From the NCBI GenBank assembly GCA_050954505.1, contig JBPBPY010000219.1:1-8478 (forward strand): a stretch of DNA of 8,478 nt, written 5' to 3'. The translations under genes were made by a program, and so were the position numbers. Numbering within the stretch: the first letter of the stretch is position 1; every line of letters starts with the position of its first letter. This stretch comes from JAQGMO01 sp050954505. Its GTDB lineage: Bacteria; Pseudomonadota; Gammaproteobacteria; Burkholderiales; Burkholderiaceae_D. Below the pieces are notes generated by a model. The model searched no databases. It had not been told where the DNA came from and saw only the letters and a program-made list of their open reading frames with translations. Positions 1 through 4,827 of the stretch are shown here, one piece after another.

Positions 1-265
1 CGAGCAGCACGAGATCGCTGGCCAGGTCGCCACTCATGGTGACCGTGCTGCCGGCGTGGCGCTGGCCGTCGATAAGCTCCAGCGTGAGCAGTTGCTGGCG
101 CACATGGCCAGCCTGGCGGATGGCGCCGCGGTTGAAGCGCACGAAATCCGATGCTTCGGCAGCAAACCAGCAGGTATAAGTCAGTGGTGCGGCGACGCAG
201 GTATCGAGGTGCTGTGCAAGCTGCTGGAAATACGCGTGCATGCTCAGGTCTTTTTGTTCGGTCAT
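1..265 (-). CDS. PmbA/TldE-like subunit of a TldD/PmbA metallopeptidase pair (N-terminal part, truncated by window edge)
   Basis: Reading the minus strand from the ATG at 265-263 gives 88 codons with no stop before the window edge, beginning MTEQKDLSMHAYFQQL. The stretch FVRFNRGAIRQAG (about residues 41-53), followed by LELIDGQRHAG, resembles the N-terminal domain of the TldD/PmbA family, where the protein describes itself through conserved Arg/Asn/Gly positions. A good Shine-Dalgarno (GGAGG) lies 4 nt before the ATG. The start overlaps the upstream gene's TGA by one base (TGATG), so the two are very likely co-translated and probably form a heterodimer like TldD-TldE. In known pairs the PmbA/TldE partner lacks the zinc site, but that part of this protein is outside the window, so it cannot be checked. 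Assignment as the PmbA-like rather than a second TldD-like subunit is inferred from gene order and N-terminal similarity. Confidence 0.85.
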   Translation of the reverse strand, partial: MTEQKDLSMHAYFQQLAQHLDTCVAAPLTYTCWFAAEASDFVRFNRGAIRQAGHVRQQLLTLELIDGQRHAGSTVTMSGDLASDLVLL

Positions 266-1782
266 CAGTCCTCCGCCCCGAAAACGTCGACGCCGGCAAA
301 CAGGCAGGCCGGCGATGCATGGCCAACGCGGATCACCTGGGAAGGTTCAGCCTTGCCGCAAAATGGCGTACCGAGGACTTCCACCGTAGCCTGGTTGCCC
401 ACTGCCGCAAGCGAGCGCCAGAAGGTTGCCGAGACGCCGCGATAATTGGGATTTTTCACCACTGCGCCAAGCTCGCCATGGTCGATCAGGCGCGCATATT
501 CGCAGCCGAACTGGAATTTGTTGCGCGAGTCATCGATTGACCAGGAAGTGTTGGTATCCATCAGGATGCCATGCTCGACACTGGCGATCATCTGTGCCAG
601 GCTAGCCTCGCCGGCTTCAATATTCAGGTTCCACATGCGGTCCAGCGGTGGCCGGTTCCAGCTGCAGGCGCGTGCTGCGGCCACCCCGGGCATGCCGGCC
701 CGGGCCTGTGAAATCGCGCCGCCCAGCGGACGTTCCAGCATGCCGTCGCGGATCACGTACTGCTTTTCCGCGCGGCTGCCATCGTCATCCCAGCCATAGC
801 TGGCAAATTGCTCGGCGCGCGAGGGATCGAAGCTGACATTGAGCAGTGGCGAGCCGTAGCGGTAATTGCCGAACATGTCGAGCGTGACGAAGCTGGTGCC
901 GGCAAAATTGCGCTCGTCCCCAAGAATGCGGTCCAGTTCCAGTGGATGGCCGATCGATTCATGGATCTGCAGCATCATCTGGCTGGGCATGAGCAGCAGG
1001 TCCATGGTGCCGGTGGGGCAGTTGGGTGCGCCTAGCAATGCCAGCGCCTCATGGGCCAGCCGCGCGCCGCTGCCCAGCATGCCGCTGTCGAGGAAGATGC
1101 CGAGATCCCCCTGGCGGCACAAACCGCCGCCGCCAAAGCTGCGCGTCTGGGTATCGGCACCGGCATTGGCACTGACTGACAGATTGGGGGTGACGAAATG
1201 GAACTGCTGTTCGATGTCGGCGCCGTCGGTACTCAGAAACAGCTGTTCGGTGCCGACTTGCCACAGCGATGCATGCCAGTCGACGATGCGGTCATCGATG
1301 CGGCAGGCGGCCGACTCGGCCAGCAGCAATTCGATCAGTTCGCGGCGCGAGCGGCGCGGCACGGCATTGCCGCCCGGGCTGGCGTAACGCCGGGCATTGT
1401 GCTGCGGCAGATTGGCCGCAGCGCCGTGGGAGGCAGTGGCTGGCCGGCAAGCCTGGCCTGGCGCCATGCCGTTGCCGCGGATGCTGGCATAGGCTGCTGA
1501 AAAATCCGCCACGCTGTGGCCTGCGCTCTTGGTGGCCCAGTCACGGGCCCGGCTGGCAGCCTCGCGCAAGCCGGCAGCCGACAGATCGCTGGTGGCGGCA
1601 TAGCCGTAACCACCCTTGTCCACCACCGTCACCATGGCGCCGCGGTCAATGAAACTGTCGACCGGTTGCAGCACATTCTGGCGCACGGCCAGGGTCTCGC
1701 TGCGCTCGTCGACCAGGCGCAATGAACAAAAATCGACCGCCGGCGCCACGGATTTGAAAATCGAACGCATTGTTTCAAACAT
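265..1782 (-). CDS. TldD-like zinc metallopeptidase subunit (TldD/PmbA family)
   Basis: This is a 505-aa protein. The start is the ATG at 1782-1780 (MFETMRSIFKSV), chosen because AGGAG sits 7 nt upstream. The frame stays open to 1932, but that 50-residue extension lacks family character. The zinc motif HESIGH lies at residues 274-279 (H274, E275, H279), and a distal cysteine at C427 (FQFGCEY) fits the third ligand known from E. coli TldD. Other family-like blocks are VTVVDKGGYGYAATSDLS (about 51-68), ELLLAESAACRIDDRIVDW (about 151-169) and the C-terminal NPNYRGVSATFWRSL. Known TldD-TldE heterodimers are cytosolic proteases that cut unstructured peptides, for example in microcin B17 maturation and CcdA turnover. 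The sequence around HExxxH differs from E. coli TldD, so this is a divergent paralogue and its substrate is unknown. An apparent insertion of about 25 residues lies near 96-130. It shares an operon with the PmbA-like gene downstream. Confidence 0.93.
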   Translation of the reverse strand: MFETMRSIFKSVAPAVDFCSLRLVDERSETLAVRQNVLQPVDSFIDRGAMVTVVDKGGYGYAATSDLSAAGLREAASRARDWATKSAGHSVADFSAAYASIRGNGMAPGQACRPATASHGAAANLPQHNARRYASPGGNAVPRRSRRELIELLLAESAACRIDDRIVDWHASLWQVGTEQLFLSTDGADIEQQFHFVTPNLSVSANAGADTQTRSFGGGGLCRQGDLGIFLDSGMLGSGARLAHEALALLGAPNCPTGTMDLLLMPSQMMLQIHESIGHPLELDRILGDERNFAGTSFVTLDMFGNYRYGSPLLNVSFDPSRAEQFASYGWDDDGSRAEKQYVIRDGMLERPLGGAISQARAGMPGVAAARACSWNRPPLDRMWNLNIEAGEASLAQMIASVEHGILMDTNTSWSIDDSRNKFQFGCEYARLIDHGELGAVVKNPNYRGVSATFWRSLAAVGNQATVEVLGTPFCGKAEPSQVIRVGHASPACLFAGVDVFGAED

Positions 1783-2075
1783 CTTGTTTCTCCTGATCTG
1801 GGTCTGGCCAGGCCAGCGCAAATTGTCTGCTGATTGCCGGGCGTGATGGCGATCTGCCAGCGGGCACTTCCCGTGTCCCGAACCGCCTGGCAGCGCGCAT
1901 GCTTGCATGCAACCGGACTTGCGGATAGCCACAAAAAATCACTTTGGCACATGATGCAGTGCAAACGGTACTGTCGCACGAAATGCGAATCGTTGTCCGA
2001 ATGCCGTGGAACGCTGCAGGAATATAGAGGATTTGCCTTCGGTTACTACGTAGCGCCTTGTATTTTCGGCAATAA

Positions 2076-2105
2076 ATTGTATGAAAAATGTAAATTCGTC
2101 ATCAA
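2076..2105 (-). promoter_or_regulatory. Candidate sigma-70 promoter for the TldD/PmbA pair
   Basis: On the minus strand, TTGATG (2105-2100) is followed after 18 bp by TACAAT (2081-2076). This would start a transcript near 2069 with a leader of almost 290 nt, which is long. The -10 is good and the -35 matches 4 of 6. A closer promoter could have been missed, so this is only a candidate. Confidence 0.3.
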
Positions 2106-2112
2106 AAATCCC

Positions 2113-2141
2113 TTGACCTGTCAAATTTTCCCGTGAACAAT
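2113..2141 (+). promoter_or_regulatory. Sigma-70 promoter of the cold-shock gene
   Basis: TTGACC (2113-2118) and AACAAT (2136-2141) are separated by exactly 17 bp. The predicted start is near 2148 and the leader would be about 170 nt, similar to the roughly 160-nt leader of E. coli cspA. A short inverted repeat TTACT-GTT-AGTAA (2144-2156) lies over the predicted start. A weaker upstream pair, TTGTAT (2058-2063) and TATGAA (2080-2085) with 16-bp spacing, could be a second promoter. Confidence 0.55.
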
Positions 2142-2174
2142 AGTTACTGTTAGTAAGCGATACAAAAATCGACT

Positions 2175-2205
2175 TGGTAACAAGGTAGTGGCAAGATGGT
2201 AACAA
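2175..2205 (+). repeat. Nine-base direct repeat in the csp mRNA leader
   Basis: TGGTAACAA occurs at 2175-2183 and again at 2197-2205, a period of 22 nt. The first copy sits inside a small CTTG-GTAA-CAAG inverted repeat. Both lie in the predicted 5' leader, about 115-145 nt before the start codon. Leaders of cspA-type mRNAs act as RNA thermosensors, so a role in RNA folding or protein binding is possible but unproven. Confidence 0.5.
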
Positions 2206-2319
2206 CGCTTCAACAACTGCAGGCGTAGCACTAACGGGGGCAGGTGAAGGGGGCATTGCATGTCGCAAGGCTCTTTGTTTTTCAGGCTCGAATATTCAAT
2301 TATTGCTAGAGAGATTTTT

Positions 2320-2526
2320 ATGCCAAAAGGTACTGTGAAATGGTTCAACGATTCCAAGGGTTTCGGTTTTGTGACGCCCGAAGATGGTGGTGAAGACTTG
2401 TTCGCCCACTTCTCCGCAATCGAAATGGATGGTTTCAAGACACTCAAAGAAGGCCAGAAGGTTGAATTTGAAGTGACCCAAGGACCGAAGGGCAAGCAAG
2501 CGTCGAAGATTCGCAACCCGTCTTGA
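2320..2526 (+). CDS. cspA: CspA-family cold-shock protein (single-stranded nucleic acid chaperone)
   Basis: This 68-aa protein starts MPKGTVKWFNDSKGFGFVTP and is one OB-fold cold-shock domain. RNP1 is KGFGFV (residues 13-18) and RNP2-like is DLFAHF (26-31), with the aromatic residues W8, F15, F17, F28 and F31 that stack on bases in known Csp proteins. Such proteins bind single-stranded RNA in the cytoplasm and melt secondary structure. They often serve at low temperature, though many paralogues are constitutive. The start at 2320 gives the usual family length, with a purine-rich AGAGAG about 5 nt upstream. The frame continues to an ATG at 2260, which would add 20 unusual residues. A long leader before the gene and a strong terminator after it indicate a monocistronic transcript. 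The symbol marks the family; which csp paralogue it is cannot be told. Confidence 0.96.
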   Translation: MPKGTVKWFNDSKGFGFVTPEDGGEDLFAHFSAIEMDGFKTLKEGQKVEFEVTQGPKGKQASKIRNPS

Positions 2527-2537
2527 GGATTGGCTTT

Positions 2538-2563
2538 ACCGGATGCCAGCGGCGTCCGGTTTT
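2538..2563 (+). terminator. Rho-independent terminator after the cold-shock gene
   Basis: ACCGGATGCC - AGC - GGCGTCCGGT forms a 10-bp stem with one U-G wobble and a 3-nt loop, directly followed by a short T run (2560-2563). It lies 12 nt beyond the csp stop codon. Confidence 0.85.
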
Positions 2564-2578
2564 CATTCGCTTCTGGAA

Positions 2579-2584
2579 TACAAT
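2579..2584 (+). promoter_or_regulatory. Candidate -10 element for the HI0933-family flavoprotein gene
   Basis: TACAAT at 2579-2584 lies 28 bp before the ATG and just after the csp terminator, so an own promoter is expected here. No good -35 is present at 16-18 bp spacing (CCGGTT or CGGTTT), which keeps confidence low. Confidence 0.35.
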
Positions 2585-2612
2585 TACGGCTTGATCTCCT
2601 GATGGTATTTCC

Positions 2613-3809
2613 ATGGCAACCCAGTTTGATGTAGCAGTAATCGGTGCCGGGGCGGCCGGCATGATGTGCGCCGCAGTGGCTGGCCAGCGCGGCCGTTCGG
2701 TTGTGCTGATCGATCACGCAGAAAAGCTCGCCGAAAAAATTCGCATCTCCGGTGGTGGCCGCTGCAATTTCACCAATCGTGACACCACGCCGCACAACTT
2801 TCTTTCACAAAATCCCCATTTCTGCAAAAGCGCCCTGTCGCGATATACCCCGGCGGACTTTCTCGACCTGATGAAACGTCACCGCATTGCCTGGCACGAG
2901 AAGCACAAGGGCCAGTTGTTCTGCGACCGCTCGGCCGAGGACATCATCGACATGCTGCGTGCCGAATGTGCACTGGGCAATGTGGCCTGGCGCATGCCGT
3001 GCACGGTCAATGCCGTTGGCCGCAGTGGCACGCTGTTTCGCATTGAAACCTCGGGCGGCGAGATTCTGGCCGCCAGCCTCGTCATTGCCAGCGGCGGCCT
3101 GTCGATTCCGAAAATCGGCGCGACCGACTTTGCCTTTCGCCTGGCCAGGCAATTCGGCATCAAGGTGGTCGAGCCCAGACCGGCGCTGGTGCCGCTGACC
3201 TTCGATGCGACGGCATGGGAACCGTTTGTGGCGCTTTCCGGCATTGCATTGCCGGTCGACATCGTCACCGGCAGCGGCAAGACGGCAGGGCGGTTTCGCG
3301 AGGACCTGCTGTTTACCCATCGCGGCCTGTCCGGTCCGGCTGTCTTGCAGATTTCAAGCTACTGGCAACCGCAAACGTCTGTCACGGTCAACCTGTTGCC
3401 CGAGATCGACCTGGCGGCGGCGCTGGTTGCGGAAAAAGGCACGGTCAGGAAAAACCTGGGCAATCACTTGACGCAGCTGTTGCCTGCACGGCTGGTCGAA
3501 GGCTGGCTGCCAGGCAAGGGTTTCAATCTGGATGCGCGCCTGGCGGACATGCCGGACAAGGAACTGCGCCGCCTCGGCACCTTGATGAACCAGTGGCAGT
3601 TGACCCCGAATGGTTCGGAAGGCTACCGCAAGGCCGAGGTCACGCGCGGCGGCGTCGACACGCGTGCCTTGTTGCAGCAAACCATGATGGTCAACGACCT
3701 GCCGGGACTGCATTTCATTGGCGAGTCGGTCGATGTGACAGGCTGGCTCGGCGGCTATAATTTCCAGTGGGCCTGGGCCTCCGGCATGGCTGCCGGGCTG
3801 GCAGCGTGA
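2613..3809 (+). CDS. HI0933/YhiN (BaiN) family FAD-dependent oxidoreductase
   Basis: This 398-aa flavoprotein has the usual family length. It has a Rossmann FAD-binding start VAVIGAGAAG (residues 7-16, GxGxxG) and the family signatures SGGGRCNFTN (46-55), GQLFCDRSAED (100-110), SGGLSIPKIGATDFAF (160-175), LLFTHRGLSGPAVLQIS (232-248), AEVTRGGVDT (341-350) and the C-terminal FAD-contacting block GGYNFQWAWASG (380-391). The GGVDT and GGYNFQWAW forms point to the HI0933 (TIGR00275) branch, not the related PP4765-type branch. The family is cytosolic; most members have no proven substrate, though BaiN in gut Clostridia has been linked to bile-acid reduction. That role should not be transferred here. 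The ATG at 2613 is the natural start but has no clear Shine-Dalgarno. The gene is flanked by a terminator before it and a weak one after it, so it is probably monocistronic. Confidence 0.95.
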   Translation: MATQFDVAVIGAGAAGMMCAAVAGQRGRSVVLIDHAEKLAEKIRISGGGRCNFTNRDTTPHNFLSQNPHFCKSALSRYTPADFLDLMKRHRIAWHEKHKGQLFCDRSAEDIIDMLRAECALGNVAWRMPCTVNAVGRSGTLFRIETSGGEILAASLVIASGGLSIPKIGATDFAFRLARQFGIKVVEPRPALVPLTFDATAWEPFVALSGIALPVDIVTGSGKTAGRFREDLLFTHRGLSGPAVLQISSYWQPQTSVTVNLLPEIDLAAALVAEKGTVRKNLGNHLTQLLPARLVEGWLPGKGFNLDARLADMPDKELRRLGTLMNQWQLTPNGSEGYRKAEVTRGGVDTRALLQQTMMVNDLPGLHFIGESVDVTGWLGGYNFQWAWASGMAAGLAA

Positions 3810-3861
3810 CGATCAGGCGTGGGGCAGGGCGCTGCACCGGCCCGGCGCTGCAGTGGCAAGT

Positions 3862-3873
3862 CTGCGGCCGCAG
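3862..3873. repeat. 12-bp perfect palindrome downstream of the flavoprotein gene
   Basis: CTGCGGCCGCAG at 3862-3873 is a perfect palindrome. Just before it GGCGCTGCA is repeated directly at 3828-3836 and 3844-3852. No T run follows, so these are not an intrinsic terminator by themselves. They may only be GC-rich intergenic sequence. Confidence 0.4.
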
Positions 3874-3920
3874 GGGCGACGCAGCGGGAATGCCACAAGC
3901 TGGCGTGACCTGGCCCAATT

Positions 3921-3945
3921 AGCCCAGATCGGGCTTTCCTTTCTG
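3921..3945 (+). terminator. Weak hairpin terminator after the flavoprotein gene
   Basis: AGCCC - AGATC - GGGCT is a 5-bp stem followed by the pyrimidine run TTCCTTTC. The stem is short and the run is interrupted by C. It overlaps the likely -35 of the rpsU promoter. Confidence 0.35.
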
Positions 3946-3963
3946 AAAGGGGACTGCTATACT
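3935..3963 (+). promoter_or_regulatory. Extended -10 promoter of the rpsU operon
   Basis: TATACT (3958-3963) is preceded by TGC, giving the extended -10 form TGnTATACT. A weak -35, TTTCCT (3935-3940), lies 17 bp upstream. Transcription should begin near 3970, about 30 nt before the rpsU ATG. This would be the main promoter of the macromolecular synthesis operon. Confidence 0.65.
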
Positions 3964-3980
3964 CGCCCTCTTCCTATTTC

Positions 3981-3992
3981 AAACCATGGTTT
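3981..3992. repeat. Palindrome AAACCATGGTTT in the rpsU ribosome-binding region
   Basis: This 12-bp perfect palindrome ends 8 nt before the rpsU ATG, where a Shine-Dalgarno would be expected. It contains an ATG followed by GTT and TAA, a two-codon ORF. It could be an operator, a dimerising RNA element or chance. Confidence 0.6.
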
Positions 3993-4000
3993 AAGTTTAC

Positions 4001-4213
4001 ATGACCACTATCCGCCTTAAAGAGAACGAGCCTTTCGAAGTCGCCATGCGTCGCTTCAAGCGCACCATCGAAAAAACCGGTCTGTTGACCGAGCTGCGCG
4101 CACGCGAGTTTTACGAAAAGCCGACCGCGGAACGCAAGCGCAAGCTGGCAGCTGCCGTGAAACGCCATTACAAGCGTATCCGCAGCCAGCAACTGCCTAA
4201 AAAGCTGTTCTAA
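4001..4213 (+). CDS. rpsU: 30S ribosomal protein S21
   Basis: This 70-aa, strongly basic protein matches S21 along its whole length: ENEPFEVAMRRFKR (residues 8-21), the hallmark REFYEKPTAERKRK (35-48) and a Lys/Arg-rich C-terminus. S21 sits on the platform of the small subunit near the 3' end of 16S rRNA, next to the anti-Shine-Dalgarno, and takes part in initiation. It is the first gene of the operon, read from the extended -10 promoter, and an intrinsic terminator follows it. No Shine-Dalgarno is visible before the ATG. The leader there reads AAACCATGGTTT then AAGTTTAC. That is notable because S21 itself helps select initiation sites, and S21 autoregulation is known in some other bacteria. 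Autoregulation here is inference only. Confidence 0.97.
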   Translation: MTTIRLKENEPFEVAMRRFKRTIEKTGLLTELRAREFYEKPTAERKRKLAAAVKRHYKRIRSQQLPKKLF

Positions 4214-4229
4214 GCTGTCCTGATTCCGC

Positions 4230-4246
4230 GCCGCACCTGGTGCGGC
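4230..4246 (+). other. GC-rich hairpin downstream of rpsU
   Basis: GCCGCAC - CTG - GTGCGGC is a perfect 7-bp stem with a 3-nt loop, 17 nt after the rpsU stop. No T run follows. It may protect the rpsU mRNA 3' end from exonucleases, or act with the terminator just downstream. Confidence 0.55.
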
Positions 4247-4260
4247 TGGCTGGATCCAGC

Positions 4261-4294
4261 AAACCCGCTCCGGTGACGTCCCGCAGCGGGTTTT
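4261..4294 (+). terminator. Intrinsic terminator or attenuator between rpsU and yqeY
   Basis: AAACCCGCT (4261-4269) pairs perfectly with AGCGGGTTT (4285-4293) across a 15-nt loop, ending in TTTT. It should stop a fraction of transcripts after rpsU, so S21 is made in large excess over primase and sigma-70. E. coli has a terminator at the equivalent place between rpsU and dnaG. No strong promoter is visible between it and yqeY, so partial read-through is the likely route. Confidence 0.8.
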
Positions 4295-4330
4295 GACGTT
4301 TGGCTTATACCTCATTCCGGAGAAACAACC

Positions 4331-4780
4331 ATGGGCCTCAAGGCACAGATCACTGAAGACATGAAATCGGCCATGCGTGCCAAGGAAGCCGCCAGGCTCG
4401 GCACCATCCGTCTGATCACTGCAGCCATCAAGCAGCGTGAAGTCGACGAACGCATCGAACTCGACGACGACCAGGTGCAGGCAATCGTCGAAAAAATGAT
4501 CAAGCAGCGCAAGGACTCGATCAGCCAGTTCCAGGCTGGCGGACGCCAGGACCTGGTCGATATCGAACAGGCCGAACTGGCCATTCTGACAGCTTACATG
4601 CCGGCTGCGTTGTCGACGCAAAAAGTGCAGGCCAAAGTGGCCGCTGCAGTTGCCGCGTCGGGTGCCGCAGGTCCGCAGGACATGGGCAAGGTCATGGCCA
4701 TCCTCAAGCCGAAACTGGCCGGCCGTGCCGACATGACCGCCGTCTCCGGCCTGGTCAAGGCGGCATTGACCAAGGCGTGA
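4331..4780 (+). CDS. yqeY: GatB/YqeY domain-containing protein
   Basis: This 149-aa protein has the usual length of the YqeY family, which resembles the C-terminal tail of the GatB subunit of the tRNA-dependent amidotransferase. Residues 1-95 are predicted helical, with family-like stretches such as MKSAMRAKEAARLGTIRLI (11-29), the acidic/basic segment REVDERIELDDDQ, and AYMPAALS (88-95). Residues 114-149 form the small C-terminal helical domain with PQDMGKVMAILKP and AGRADMTAVSGLVK. The stand-alone protein's function is not established; a tRNA-binding role is suggested only by the GatB relation. GGAG at 4319-4322, 8 nt before the ATG, supports the start. It lies in the rpsU operon before dnaG, an arrangement found in Burkholderiales, and is read after the rpsU terminator. 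No membrane segment is present. Confidence 0.94.
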   Translation: MGLKAQITEDMKSAMRAKEAARLGTIRLITAAIKQREVDERIELDDDQVQAIVEKMIKQRKDSISQFQAGGRQDLVDIEQAELAILTAYMPAALSTQKVQAKVAAAVAASGAAGPQDMGKVMAILKPKLAGRADMTAVSGLVKAALTKA

Positions 4781-4827
4781 GCAGGGCATAAGCCCGGCTC
4801 CGTGCCCACCCGCCTGCAGCGCACCCG

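Larger units (their letters stand above)
1783..2319. other. Divergent intergenic region between the TldD-like gene and the cold-shock gene
   Basis: This 537-base gap contains no convincing gene. The part next to the TldD-like gene (1783-1932) is open in its frame but reads as low-quality protein and lies upstream of a well-supported start. It holds a 7-bp inverted repeat, CTGCCAG (1854-1860) and CTGGCAG (1887-1893), around a small CGGG/CCCG hairpin. Two adjacent GCATGC palindromes lie at 1897-1902 and 1905-1910. From about 2040 the sequence turns AT-rich and carries candidate promoters on both strands. From about 2148 it is probably the csp mRNA leader. Confidence 0.7.

Noticed and set aside
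1783..1932. N-terminal extension of the TldD-like protein by 50 residues
   Set aside because: The ATG at 1782 has a good Shine-Dalgarno and begins family-like sequence; the extension is composition-driven and probably leader RNA.
2254..2280. TTGC-ATGTC-GCAA followed by CTTTGTTTTTC in the csp leader as a terminator
   Set aside because: The stem is 4 bp and the T-rich run is 8 nt away from it. Too weak to call as an attenuator.
4293..4311. TTGACG and TTATAC before yqeY as a promoter
   Set aside because: The elements are only 6 bp apart, and the -10-like sequence would start transcription at the ribosome-binding site.
4784..4807. Hairpin GGGC-ATAA-GCCC, with alternative pairing to TGCCC, between yqeY and dnaG as a terminator
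   Set aside because: The stem is only 4-5 bp and no T run follows, so it is unlikely to terminate transcription. dnaG needs read-through from yqeY.
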